Source of the DNA: Alkalihalobacillus bogoriensis ATCC BAA-922
GTDB lineage: Bacteria > Bacillota > Bacilli > Bacillales > Bacillaceae_F
Length of the DNA: 64,000 bases
Reading direction: 5' to 3'
Assembly (NCBI RefSeq): GCF_000621445.1
Contig: NZ_KK211281.1
Span: forward strand, 61,300 to 125,299
A program made the position numbers and the translations under genes. Of the stretch, positions 36,154 to 45,025 are shown piece after piece. The notes below the pieces were generated by a model that had not been told where the DNA came from, made no database searches, and saw nothing but the letters and a program-made list of their open reading frames with translations. The number at the start of each line of letters is the position of its first letter. The first letter of the stretch is position 1.

Positions 36154-37386
36154 ATGTTCTATATTAATGATGATTACTACACTACCCAAGATTTAGAAAA
36201 ACAGTTTAGTGATTTTGAAAATAACTCGTATATCCATGAGTGTAATAATAGGAGATTTGCTGTTTGTCTATCAGATACGTTTCAGTGTATTGCGCTGTGT
36301 TTATTCATACGTCAACAAGGGGGGACGATATTACCGATTCATCCTTTCACTCCTAAAGAAGCTGCTATTAGAATGGCATCTAGCGCTTCAAGTAATATGT
36401 TATTCTATCAAACATTAGATTCAGTTATTATGCTAACAAATGAAGAACACGTAGAAGAAGGCGGCCTAATCCAAATGAGTTCTGGAACAACAGGAGCTCC
36501 TAAGTGTATCAAACGAACGTGGGCATCGATTGAGGAAGAGCTGAAAGCCTATGTTCTTACTTTACCCATAGACCGATCATCAAAGTCGATTATTGCCTGC
36601 CCTGTTACACATTCTTACGGATTAATAAGTGGTGTGTTGGCAAGCTTAGAAAGAGGAGATGAGCCATTACTTATTACAATTCTGAATCCAAAGTATATAT
36701 TGAAAAAATTACAAGAGCATCCATCACATATTCTTTATGCAGCACCAGCTCTTCTTCATACGATTTCTTGTTTAGCTAAAAGTAAACTGCGATTAGATAA
36801 AGTGATGACTTCTGGAACGATGATACCTGAGAGCTGGCTAGATTCAATCAAACAAGTATCAACAACGGTTCTTCAGCAATATGGTTGTTCGGAAGTAGGT
36901 TGTATATCAATTCACCCTGACTTACATATTGCTCGGGAAGTTGGATATCCACTGCCGCATATAAAGGTGGAAGCTGGTGAAATAGGAAATCCGAGTGAAA
37001 TTGTTGTTCATTCATCAAGGGGGACAATTTATACAAAAGACCTTGGTTATATAAAGGATGGTGTTTTGTCATTTCTATCGAGGATGGACGATATGATTAA
37101 TGTAGCCGGCTTAAATGTCTATCCGCAAGAAGTAGAAGATGTTCTGCTTAAGGAACCAAGAGTAGTAGACGTAGTTGTATATAAGAAGCCAAACATGTTA
37201 TCTGGTGAACGTGTTTGTGTCCAGTATGTTTCAAACAGTGTGATTAAAGAAATAGAGCTGCGCGAATGGTGCAGTAGATTCCTAGCACCATATCAAATAC
37301 CAATGGAATTCATAAGAGTAGCACAAATTGAAAAATTACCTAATGGAAAAGTAAGTAGAAAAAAATTATCGGAGTCAATCGTATGA
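36154..37386 (+). CDS. asbC: AsbC, 3,4-dihydroxybenzoate-AMP ligase
   Basis: 410 residues, adenylate-forming enzyme: P-loop QMSSGTTGAPKCIKRTW, QYGCSEVG, a C-terminal domain (LNVYPQEVEDVL) and the catalytic Lys in PNGKVSRKKL. Activates 3,4-dihydroxybenzoate and loads it on AsbD. GAGGAAGG precedes the ATG at 36154. Its stop overlaps the asbD start (ATGA). A little short for an acyl-AMP ligase, as is usual for AsbC. Confidence 0.9.
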   Translation: MFYINDDYYTTQDLEKQFSDFENNSYIHECNNRRFAVCLSDTFQCIALCLFIRQQGGTILPIHPFTPKEAAIRMASSASSNMLFYQTLDSVIMLTNEEHVEEGGLIQMSSGTTGAPKCIKRTWASIEEELKAYVLTLPIDRSSKSIIACPVTHSYGLISGVLASLERGDEPLLITILNPKYILKKLQEHPSHILYAAPALLHTISCLAKSKLRLDKVMTSGTMIPESWLDSIKQVSTTVLQQYGCSEVGCISIHPDLHIAREVGYPLPHIKVEAGEIGNPSEIVVHSSRGTIYTKDLGYIKDGVLSFLSRMDDMINVAGLNVYPQEVEDVLLKEPRVVDVVVYKKPNMLSGERVCVQYVSNSVIKEIELREWCSRFLAPYQIPMEFIRVAQIEKLPNGKVSRKKLSESIV

Positions 37387-37664
37387 CGAAAGAACAAATC
37401 ATTGAAAGCATATATGACATTTTGAAATATCAGTTAAAGCTACAAACCATTGACTTTTTCCATATAAATGCACGTTTAAATGAAGATCTTTATTTGGATT
37501 CTATCTTATTATTAGAGCTTATTCTTCATATTGAGCTAGACATAGGAATCGAAATCCCTGATGACGCAATTGTACCAAAAGATTTTTATACAGTAGAAAG
37601 TCTTGCCGATTTTCTCCTTCAAGAACAAAACAAAAAAACAGCGGGGGAAGTTGTAAATGATTAA
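37383..37664 (+). CDS. asbD: AsbD, aryl carrier protein
   Basis: 93 residues, four-helix acyl-carrier fold. DLYLDSILLLEL contains Ser40, the phosphopantetheine attachment site. It carries 3,4-dihydroxybenzoate from AsbC to AsbE. Overlaps both neighbours (4 bases with asbC, 8 with asbE), showing tight translational coupling. Confidence 0.9.
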   Translation: MTKEQIIESIYDILKYQLKLQTIDFFHINARLNEDLYLDSILLLELILHIELDIGIEIPDDAIVPKDFYTVESLADFLLQEQNKKTAGEVVND

Positions 37665-38637
37665 AGTCCATTGTTTTGTTAGTTGTGTATGTGAAGTTAT
37701 TAAGAAAACAACGGGTGTTGACCATAGACCATACTACTTTGGTGTGTGGGATGCGGATTATGACATGCTTGAGGATGGAACGATCACTTATCACTCTGCT
37801 AATATTGACCATCAATTCTTTCAAACATGGTATGAAATGCTTTATGGTATCAAAATCTATCAATGGTATGACAAAAATAAGTCTAAACAAGAAAACATAG
37901 TGGAGTTGGAACGATTACTAAAAGGTCATGTAAAACATCAGTATATTATGGTGATGCTGGACCTCTCTATGCTTCCTGAAAGAGAAAATAAGTTCAACCA
38001 AAAGCCTTTTCCTCACTATGTCATGCTTGAGCCGACAGATAAAGAAGATGAATGGTTTATGTATGATCCTGATTTTAGATGGGAAGGAATCCTTGAAAAG
38101 GAAAGGATTATTAATGCTATAAAAGAACCGTGTGCAGAAGGAGGATTTTATTTTAATGGAGCTTCCATTATTCCTCCTAGTGTAGAGACAGTGGAAGCTT
38201 ATTTTAACACGTGTATGAAACATGATATTAATCCGATTATCAAATCTGTATATGACGTTGTTTCATCTTATACCGTTGGGGAGCAGAAGGAGAATGTAGC
38301 AAATATCCATCTTGCATTGAAGCAATTACCTGTATTAGCCATTAGGAAATATGCTTACGAACATGCTTTTGCGTACTTTTGGGATTATCTTGGTTGGGAA
38401 AAAGATGGTTTTGAAGCATGGTGCAATGATATTGAACAACTTGTTAATGGGTTTACAACGATACAATATCGAGCCATGAAGCTTGCTAAAACAAAGGATT
38501 TAACAATAGCTGAAACTATATTTGAAAAGCTAGAGGAACAAAATGAGCTAGAATATAAAATTAAAAATGGCTTACGAACGTGTTTTAATGCTTGGTTATG
38601 TGAACAAAATAATCAAAAGAAAAAGGTGACAACCTAA
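37657..38637 (+). CDS. asbE: AsbE, petrobactin condensing protein
   Basis: 326 residues, no signal peptide. Belongs to the AsbE family (DUF6005-type): an N-terminal segment beginning MIKVHCFVSCVCEVIKKTTG with conserved cysteines and an internal domain resembling C39-like folds (HYVMLEPTDKEDEW). In B. anthracis AsbE transfers the dihydroxybenzoyl group from AsbD to the spermidine amine. Its stop TAA shares its final base with the asbF ATG. Confidence 0.88.
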   Translation: MIKVHCFVSCVCEVIKKTTGVDHRPYYFGVWDADYDMLEDGTITYHSANIDHQFFQTWYEMLYGIKIYQWYDKNKSKQENIVELERLLKGHVKHQYIMVMLDLSMLPERENKFNQKPFPHYVMLEPTDKEDEWFMYDPDFRWEGILEKERIINAIKEPCAEGGFYFNGASIIPPSVETVEAYFNTCMKHDINPIIKSVYDVVSSYTVGEQKENVANIHLALKQLPVLAIRKYAYEHAFAYFWDYLGWEKDGFEAWCNDIEQLVNGFTTIQYRAMKLAKTKDLTIAETIFEKLEEQNELEYKIKNGLRTCFNAWLCEQNNQKKKVTT

Positions 38638-39482
38638 TGAAACTCTCAGTATGTACTATTTCTTTTCGTCATCACCTCCAATCCATTGACCAAATCGTTC
38701 ATTGGGCAAGAACTCATCATTTCCAAGGAGTTGAACTTTGGGGAATACATGCAAAAAATCTTGAAGGTAATCCGAAATATGGAGCAGAGTGGTTGAATTC
38801 TTATGGATTACAGACAAGTATGATTAGTGATTACCTTCCTTTAGAAGGATCAACATCACATATGATAACTGAAACAATGAAAATATCTAAACTTGCAAAA
38901 AAATGGGGGACAAACAAGATTCGTACGTTTGTAGGGAGAGCAGGAAGCTTAAAAATAAGTAAATCGGAAAGAAAACACTTAATTAGTAAGCTTCAAATGA
39001 TTTGCGATTATTTTGAGTCAGAAGGGCAGTTTGTTCTTGTGGAAACCCATCCAAATACATTAACAGATAATCTCGCTTCTACTATTCAATTGATTGAAGA
39101 AGTGAATCATCCAGCATTACGAATTAATTTTGATGTCCTTCATATATGGGAATCAGGAGCAAATCCAATTGAAGCATTTAGAAGGCTTTGTCCATTTGTT
39201 TCGCATTTTCATTTTAAAAATATTTCTTCGCGTGAGCATTTAAATGTATTTTCACCGGCAAATGTCTATGCCGCAGCAGGCTCAAGGGAGGGAATGACAT
39301 CATTATTTACGGGTGCCATTAATTACGAAGATTTTCTTAATGAAGTTATTCCAACTATGGAAGTGGAAGCATCGTTAGAATGGTTTGGTCCTAATGTTTG
39401 GGATGTACTGGAAAATGACCGTAGTGAAATTAAAAAGAGGTTTGAAGAAAATTCTTTGCAAGGGTATTATTCAAAGACTTGA
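38637..39482 (+). CDS. asbF: AsbF, 3-dehydroshikimate dehydratase
   Basis: 281 residues, xylose-isomerase-like TIM barrel. Makes 3,4-dihydroxybenzoate from 3-dehydroshikimate, the precursor of petrobactin. Likely metal ligands are Glu136 (LVETHP), Asp166 (INFDVLH), His192 (FHFKN) and a Glu in VEASLEWFG, matching the Mn site of B. anthracis AsbF. Last gene of the operon; a terminator follows at 39594. Confidence 0.92.
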   Translation: MKLSVCTISFRHHLQSIDQIVHWARTHHFQGVELWGIHAKNLEGNPKYGAEWLNSYGLQTSMISDYLPLEGSTSHMITETMKISKLAKKWGTNKIRTFVGRAGSLKISKSERKHLISKLQMICDYFESEGQFVLVETHPNTLTDNLASTIQLIEEVNHPALRINFDVLHIWESGANPIEAFRRLCPFVSHFHFKNISSREHLNVFSPANVYAAAGSREGMTSLFTGAINYEDFLNEVIPTMEVEASLEWFGPNVWDVLENDRSEIKKRFEENSLQGYYSKT

Positions 39483-39593
39483 CAGTTGTAAGTTTGGTAA
39501 AGACATGGTCTGTCTGTATTAAGCTGTTCACTTAGATTAGGGAGAATAAGAGAGAGAAATCATTCAATCAAACCAATACTTCATATAGATATG

Positions 39594-39629
39594 AAATAAA
39601 CCCATCTATCATTTTAGATGGGTTTATTT
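39594..39629. terminator. bidirectional terminator after the asb operon
   Basis: A 15-bp perfect stem (AAATAAACCCATCTA / TAGATGGGTTTATTT) with a 6-base loop. A-run and T-run on both sides suit both asbF and the minus-strand gene at 39653. Confidence 0.85.
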
Positions 39630-39652
39630 ATTTCCTTTTTATGAAGTCATCT

Positions 39653-40487
39653 TTATTTTTGCTTTTTTCTACCCGTAACAAGTAATGTCACTGTAGCTCC
39701 AACGAATAAAGCAATCAAGGCAGTTAGGATTAAACTCCACAAACTTGCATCGAATGAGCCTCTTTGTTGTTCTGTATTTCCAGTATCTAGTAAGAATGTA
39801 GAAGTTCGACTAGTTTTTATATATTCTTCACCGTCAAGAACTCCCTCTTCATCCGTCCTAACATTCGCTTTAATTAACCATTCACCAGACGAAGAAAGAT
39901 TCAGTTCAAAGAGTCCGTTTTCGTCACTTTCTCCTTCTAACACTTCTCCTTTAGGTCCATATCCACTTATAATAGCATGAGAAACAGCTTCCCCATCTAA
40001 TAACACTTGCCCTTCGAAAAAACCAGTTGTAAAGTTTGAAAGACTATTGGTTGGGACAACTTCTAATGCTAAATTTGTTGGTTGTTGGGACGTTTCATCC
40101 CCATCCCCTTTATAAAAAATCGTTTTTGCCATTTGTAAGCTTAATTGTGTATCTCCACCATCAGGGGTGTACGTACTCGGTTTTCGTTCTGCCCAAAATA
40201 CATATTCTCCTTCTTTCGTCGGTTGGAAGTAAGCTCTAGCCTGCACACCTATTTTTTCTAAAGGTAACGATTCGACACTTCCATCTGGATAGCGGACTTG
40301 CAGTTTATAATTTTCATAATTTCCTTCGTCTACAAAATCTCTAATATGTCCCCATAGGACATCAATTTGGAGTTCACCTGAAGATTGGTCCTCCTGAATT
40401 TGGATAAATAGCTCATGGGCTAAACCTTTAGGAATAAAGGAAAAAAAATAACGACGGCTAAAAAAGAGATGAAACACTTTTTGTTCA
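39653..40487 (-). pseudogene. DUF4198-like exported membrane protein with a frameshift in its signal peptide
   Basis: The gene begins with TTG at 40487 after a perfect AGGAGGAATT, and the first frame encodes a signal peptide (NKKCFISFLAVVIFF) before running into a stop. The mature part (AHELFIQIQEDQ onward, a beta-sandwich DUF4198-like region, a carboxypeptidase-regulatory-like segment and a C-terminal membrane span) is in the next frame. The two join cleanly if the T8 run at about 40441-40448 had nine T. This is a frameshift, a sequencing error, or possible slippage switching. Such proteins often belong to metal (Ni/Co) uptake, but no transporter is adjacent. Confidence 0.7.
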
Positions 40488-40499
40488 ATTTAATTCCTC

Positions 40500-40913
40500 C
40501 TATGCTCTTAGATGTTTTCGATAAATAAATACGGAACAGATAAACAGTAATAAAGAAACTCCAAGCAATGCCCTCAACCCAACAGGTACAGCTAAAAAAA
40601 CATTCGGCTCTTCGTCTTTTACCCATGATGCACGATGACCAATACCGTCATATGCAATGATATGATCCACTTTAATTGTTGTGTCATAAGAATATGTACC
40701 GTTTTCATTGACCTGAGCTTCAAATAATAGATTCCCAGACTCGTCGTAAGCAGAAACTACAGCATTGCCAGCGGGTGTCCCATCATCATAACGAACGATA
40801 ATATTTCCCTCTTTTTCAGTTTCGACAATCATACGATGTGCCTTCACTGGTTTTGCTTCCAATACAAACAAGAAGACTGGTAGTAAAGCCAATAAAATCA
40901 TGATTGTCTTCAC
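40500..40913 (-). CDS. small exported membrane-anchored protein
   Basis: 137 residues. N-terminal signal peptide (IMILLALLPVFLFVLEA), a beta-sandwich domain (about 30-100; DDGTPAGNAVVSAYDESGN, an Ig/carboxypeptidase-regulatory-like pattern) and a C-terminal membrane span with RKHLRA tail. GTG at 40913 follows GGAGGTGATAAC. It directly precedes, in operon orientation, the DUF4198-like gene, and both have the same outside-domain plus anchor design. Similar pairs accompany Ni/Co transporters; here the partner transporter is missing. Confidence 0.6.
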   Translation of the reverse strand: MKTIMILLALLPVFLFVLEAKPVKAHRMIVETEKEGNIIVRYDDGTPAGNAVVSAYDESGNLLFEAQVNENGTYSYDTTIKVDHIIAYDGIGHRASWVKDEEPNVFLAVPVGLRALLGVSLLLFICSVFIYRKHLRA

Positions 40914-41204
40914 GTTATCACCTCCAATGGTTTTGAAGCTCAACTAATTTATATATTGGTTAGCCTTGCTATATTCCTCAAATGTTGAAAGAGATTATTA
41001 CGAGTACTCTTACATCCATATTGTCAAAAGCCTAAATAAGAACAAGAAAAATCCTAAGGAAGTTTATCGGTCTTCCTCACTTCATGGAATACAAAGTATA
41101 GTAGTGATAGGTTAGGAATGTTTAGAGAATAGAAAAAACTTGAAATTAACTTCAAACTGCTCTAAGATGTAAGTATCCACTTGCATGCAAAGGATGAACA
41201 AAAA

Positions 41205-41780
41205 ATGGATGAAACGAAGAAGAAAATAATTAATGCCACGGTAGCATTGTTTGTTTCAAAAGGCTATAAAGGAACAACAACGAAAGAAATAGCAAATGCT
41301 TCGGGAGTGAATGAAGTGACAGTCTTTAGGCACTTTGGCAGTAAAAAAGGGTTATTGGAAGCGGTAGTTGACCAGATGACGTTTCAAACGGTTTTTGATG
41401 ACCATTTTACAAAGCAGCTCTCATGGGATTTAGAAAAAGATTTGTGGATGATTTCAAAAAAATATCATGAAACTCTTGATTCAATCAAAGACTTAGTGTT
41501 AATTGGATTTCGTGAAGCAGGAAACCACCCCGAATTAAATGAGTTAATTTCTAAATTTCCAAAGTCCTTTAAAAAGATTGTGTATGACTATTTAGTAGAA
41601 ATGAAACAGAAGAATAAAATCATTAATGTGAATTTAGAGTTGCAGGCCATGAATTTTGTGTGGTTAAATTTTGGTTATTTTATATCAAAGTCAAGGTTCG
41701 GTAAGGAATTAATTACGGTCGATCATGACGAATTTTTAAAACAAAGTACCATTCTTTTTGCTAGAGGCTTAATGCCCTAG
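41205..41780 (+). CDS. TetR-family transcriptional regulator
   Basis: 191 residues. N-terminal helix-turn-helix (GTTTKEIANASGVNEVTVFRHFGSKKGLLEAVV) is the standard TetR pattern; the C-terminal half is the ligand and dimer domain. AAAGGATG supports ATG 41205. A perfect 16-bp palindrome lies between this gene and the ABC-2 permease it precedes, so it most likely represses that operon in response to a toxic ligand. Confidence 0.88.
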   Translation: MDETKKKIINATVALFVSKGYKGTTTKEIANASGVNEVTVFRHFGSKKGLLEAVVDQMTFQTVFDDHFTKQLSWDLEKDLWMISKKYHETLDSIKDLVLIGFREAGNHPELNELISKFPKSFKKIVYDYLVEMKQKNKIINVNLELQAMNFVWLNFGYFISKSRFGKELITVDHDEFLKQSTILFARGLMP

Positions 41781-41802
41781 CAAAAAAATGTGATATAAAT
41801 GC

Positions 41803-41818
41803 AAGTAAGTACTTACTT
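41803..41818. promoter_or_regulatory. perfect 16-bp palindrome, TetR operator candidate
   Basis: AAGTAAGTACTTACTT lies between the TetR gene and the permease start. Its form and position fit a TetR-family operator. Confidence 0.75.
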
Positions 41819-41842
41819 TCAATTGAGGAGGAGAAACATCGA

Positions 41843-42967
41843 ATGAACACATGTAAAGCTTTTTTTAAGTCAGGTCCGACACTTGTAGGAATAGGAATTG
41901 CTTTTGCTTTTTTGCTTATTTTTTTTATTGTGTGGTTAACTGCTTATGATGGTGTATCAGATCGCTTGGAGAATTTGAGGGTTGGAATCGTTGATCATGA
42001 CACTAATTTTTATTCAAGTATACTGGAGGAAAGCTTACCATTTACGACTATAACAATAGATAATGAAAGTGCTGGGATGGAGAAGTTAAACAAGAGGGAA
42101 ATTGGAATGTTAATTGTTATTCCAGAAGGCTTTACGAACAGCATACAAAGAGAACAAGGAGTAATGGAATACTATATTAATCAGGCGACACCATCTATGT
42201 CGAAACAAATGATGGAAAACGCTGCAAAAGAAATAACGACAAAACTCAACGAATATATATTTACGGTTAAAAAGGAACAGGTCATAAATGTTCCAGATGA
42301 GTATATAAAAGAAGGTATGCAGTTACTATCTTATCAAAGTGTACGTACAGAAATAGTGGAGGTAAATTATACAGAGGGTTTTGCTGCTACTATGGTTCCG
42401 CTTTTAATTATATTGGCATCGTTTGTGGGCAGTATGCTTATGAGTTTAAACTTGTTTCAAGTAACACAAAATCTAATGTCTTCTTACAACAAATGGTCCA
42501 TTCTATTATCCCGGTTCAGTATTCAACTTATTGTATCGGGTTGCCTTTCTGTCTTAACTATCAGCTTGTTATTGCTTTTCCAATTTGAACTGCAAATTAG
42601 TGTATTTGAAAGTATTATATTTCAAACATTAGTGTACTTGTCATTTTTATGCTTTACGCAAATGTTTACTATTTTGTTCGGGATGGCTGGGATGTTATTT
42701 AATATTATTAGTTTATCTATCCAGTTAGTCACAGCAGGTGTTATTGTTCCAAGAGTACTGCTATCTGACTTCTACCAACAGTTAAGTACGATATTTCCAG
42801 CTACCTACGGAACTAGCGGGTATTTCACGATTATATATGGGGGTGCAAGCTTAACGGAGGAAATGTTGCTGTTATGCTCAATCATCGCTATTACGTTTGG
42901 AGTAACGGTCGTTAGAGTGGCACTAACTAAAGAGAAAATCGAGGAAGTTCCTTTGCAAGGAAACTAA
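41843..42967 (+). CDS. ABC-2 type permease (YhgE/drug-export-like)
   Basis: 374 residues. One N-terminal membrane helix (about 14-33), a large extracytoplasmic domain (about 40-180; VGIVDHDTNFYSSILEE), then five more helices in the C-terminal half, the ABC2_membrane_3 layout. GAGGAGG precedes the ATG. No ATPase gene is adjacent, so either it uses a distant ATPase or acts alone like YhgE-type proteins. Likely exports a compound sensed by the TetR regulator upstream. Confidence 0.78.
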   Translation: MNTCKAFFKSGPTLVGIGIAFAFLLIFFIVWLTAYDGVSDRLENLRVGIVDHDTNFYSSILEESLPFTTITIDNESAGMEKLNKREIGMLIVIPEGFTNSIQREQGVMEYYINQATPSMSKQMMENAAKEITTKLNEYIFTVKKEQVINVPDEYIKEGMQLLSYQSVRTEIVEVNYTEGFAATMVPLLIILASFVGSMLMSLNLFQVTQNLMSSYNKWSILLSRFSIQLIVSGCLSVLTISLLLLFQFELQISVFESIIFQTLVYLSFLCFTQMFTILFGMAGMLFNIISLSIQLVTAGVIVPRVLLSDFYQQLSTIFPATYGTSGYFTIIYGGASLTEEMLLLCSIIAITFGVTVVRVALTKEKIEEVPLQGN

Positions 42968-43015
42968 CCTATAGAGTAAGGACCTAAAACATGGTGCATG
43001 TACCATTGGAAAATG

Positions 43016-43053
43016 AAAGAGATCGTTCTTATCTTATAAAAACGGTCTCTTTT
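43016..43053. terminator. bidirectional terminator
   Basis: AAAGAGATCGTT pairs with AACGGTCTCTTT (one wobble) around a ~13-base loop, with A- and T-rich flanks. It separates the permease gene from the convergent HepT gene. Confidence 0.7.
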
Positions 43054-43068
43054 AAAAAAGTATTTGAA

Positions 43069-43476
43069 CTAATCGTCCATCTTTAAAATGACCATCGTAA
43101 ATCTTTTAAAATCACCTGTATGCTTGTCTAAAATAGCTTTTAAAATGTTTAAATCAAGTGCTTGATAGTCATGGACAGCTATATTTCTAAAACCGACGAT
43201 ATTTTTTAAGATTTTTGCGAGTGCAGGATCAATAATTCCGGAATCCTGAAGTAAAGTGAATGCTTCACGACTTGATTTCGGTACCCCTAGTTTTTTTTCA
43301 CTTACAATGTGCATGGCAATATCAATACTTGCTTCACAGGCGCGTTGAATATTAAGAATCATACTATCTTGCTTCGTAAAGTCTGTTAAGTTTTCTGGGT
43401 TGTTTTGATAAACGTCATGAATTCTTTTGACACATCGCTCTATTGTCGTTACTTTGTTTAATATGACATCATTCAT
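43069..43476 (-). CDS. HepT-like HEPN ribonuclease toxin
   Basis: 135 residues, all-helical HEPN fold. The RX4HXY motif is visible as RNIAVHDY. HEPN toxins of this group cleave tRNA or mRNA and are kept inactive by a partner nucleotidyltransferase. Its ATG at 43476 overlaps the end of the MntA-like gene, so the pair is translationally coupled in antitoxin-first order. Confidence 0.85.
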   Translation of the reverse strand: MNDVILNKVTTIERCVKRIHDVYQNNPENLTDFTKQDSMILNIQRACEASIDIAMHIVSEKKLGVPKSSREAFTLLQDSGIIDPALAKILKNIVGFRNIAVHDYQALDLNILKAILDKHTGDFKRFTMVILKMDD

Positions 43477-43879
43477 TGCCAAACACACTTCCTCTCTTTT
43501 TAATTTGTTCAATAATGACCTCACGTTGTTCAGATAGTTCGGCATACATCCGGTAAGCTTTTATCGTTTGACGTGTATATTCATCTTCATTACGAATATA
43601 AATAGGGACACCTTGCTCAAAAATTTGCATAGCAAATATAGTGTCGATTTCACGTATGTCCACAAGGTCAATGTCTCTTTCACAAATTAATGCTAAATGA
43701 TTTGCTAGTGTATACCGTTCATAAGATGAAAGTTGCTTTTCACTGAAGTAAGCAAGGTCAACATCACTTTCTTCACGATCAGTTCCTTTTGCAAACGAGC
43801 CAAATAATATGATGAAATCAGGGTTCGTTTCCTTTTGAAGTATTTCAATCATTTGAATCTTCATGTCTTCAGTAAGCAT
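43469..43879 (-). CDS. MntA-like nucleotidyltransferase antitoxin
   Basis: 136 residues, minimal nucleotidyltransferase with GSFAKGTDREESDVDLAYF, the GSX10DXD motif. In characterised MntA/HepT pairs, MntA adds AMP groups to a tyrosine of HepT next to its active site and so silences it. GGCGGTG precedes the ATG at 43879. Partner: the HEPN gene at 43069. Stand-alone pairs like this act as toxin-antitoxin or anti-phage modules. Confidence 0.85.
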   Translation of the reverse strand: MLTEDMKIQMIEILQKETNPDFIILFGSFAKGTDREESDVDLAYFSEKQLSSYERYTLANHLALICERDIDLVDIREIDTIFAMQIFEQGVPIYIRNEDEYTRQTIKAYRMYAELSEQREVIIEQIKKRGSVFGNE

Positions 43880-43933
43880 ACTTTCACCGCCTTTGTTTTA
43901 TTATACGCCTTTTTTATGTTCAAAAAAATAAAA

Positions 43934-43964
43934 AAAGCAGCGTGCATAAAACACGTTGCTTTTA
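43934..43964 (-). terminator. terminator of the nitroreductase gene
   Basis: AAAGCAGCGTG and CACGTTGCTTT pair with one wobble around a 7-base loop, followed on the minus strand by a T-run (TTTTTTATTTTTTTG). It lies 5 bases past the nitroreductase stop. Confidence 0.75.
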
Positions 43965-43968
43965 ATGT

Positions 43969-44643
43969 TTATTTTACCCACTGTACGATATCTTCTATCG
44001 GCTTTCTCGTCTTTGGTCTTGGTTCATTTTTACGATAGCCAAACGCGACCATAACGGAAACAGCTAAGTGTCCATTTTCTAGTAAGCCTTCGTCAGCAAG
44101 AACTTCTTGTACTTTATCATAATCAAACCCTTCAATAGGACAAGAATCAATCCCAATTTGAGCGGCAGCTGTCATCATATTCGCTAAGGCAATATATGTT
44201 TGCTTGCTTGCCCAGTCAAACATAGAACGATTACTTTCCAATAATTTGAGGTCATTCTCCTGGAAGGTTTTGTACCGAGCTTTAATAGTTTCAAACATTT
44301 CCGCTGGGATTCCTTTTACGTGTAACATTTGGTTTGCGACATAGTCACTATCATATTTCGTGTCTTTTATCGTTCTAGCTAGAATAACAACAAAATGGCT
44401 TGCTGTTGGGAGCTGGCCTTGACCGCCCCAAGTAACTTCACGTAATTTCTCTCGCAATGTTTCATTTTGAACAATGACAAACTTCCATGGCTCATACCCG
44501 ACAGAGCTTGGTGATAATCTAGCTGTTTCTAATATAAATTGAAAATCCTCATCAGAGATTTTTTTTGTATGGTCAAACTCCTTTGTTGCATGTCTAAACG
44601 AAAAGGCATCAAGAATTTGTTGTTTTTTTGTTTCTCGGTCCAT
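43969..44643 (-). CDS. nitroreductase-family NAD(P)H oxidoreductase
   Basis: 224 residues, FMN-binding nitroreductase fold. FRHATKEFD, SPSSVGYEPWKFVIV (FMN contacts) and GIDSCPIEGFD (the NfsB-like signature) are present. Reduces nitroaromatics, quinones or flavins using NAD(P)H. AGGAGGAAAC precedes the ATG. Single gene with its own terminator. Confidence 0.85.
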   Translation of the reverse strand: MDRETKKQQILDAFSFRHATKEFDHTKKISDEDFQFILETARLSPSSVGYEPWKFVIVQNETLREKLREVTWGGQGQLPTASHFVVILARTIKDTKYDSDYVANQMLHVKGIPAEMFETIKARYKTFQENDLKLLESNRSMFDWASKQTYIALANMMTAAAQIGIDSCPIEGFDYDKVQEVLADEGLLENGHLAVSVMVAFGYRKNEPRPKTRKPIEDIVQWVK

Positions 44644-44677
44644 GTATGTTTCCTCCTTTTTAAAATATAAGAAAGCA

Positions 44678-44740
44678 TAAAAATTTTGGTATAGCAGTGA
44701 AGCTTTTGAAAGCTTATTCTAGAAGAGCGAAGACTCCGCA
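44678..44740 (+). repeat. dispersed ~60-bp intergenic repeat, copy A
   Basis: Starts AAAATTTTGGTATAGCAG and contains GAAGCTTTTGAAAGCTTATTC and GAAGAGCGAAG. The same element is found at 50131-50186 (reverse orientation) and 62710-62760. It carries its own AAGCTT..AAGCTT dyad, so its transcript can fold. Placed in front of the response-regulator operon. Confidence 0.75.
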
Positions 44741-45025
44741 CCTGCGCGTTTCACCCCAAAAGAGCACTAGGGGTTCACTGTCAAAGGCTTGCAGGGCTTC
44801 GTACTTCGCTTGAAAAGAAAAGATAATCCTGCGTTTTCTTTATCGCATGTGTTCATATCATATAAGAAATTTGCTTTTATTTCACGTAATAGGCTCAAAA
44901 CTAGTATGAACTTTATAAAAAAGGTGATTCACAATAGAAAAGAAAATGTATATGGAAGGAAATCACTGCTTTATAATACGATTATGTATGTCGTTTGCTT
45001 AAGTTTTTATGGGAGCGTGAGGAAA

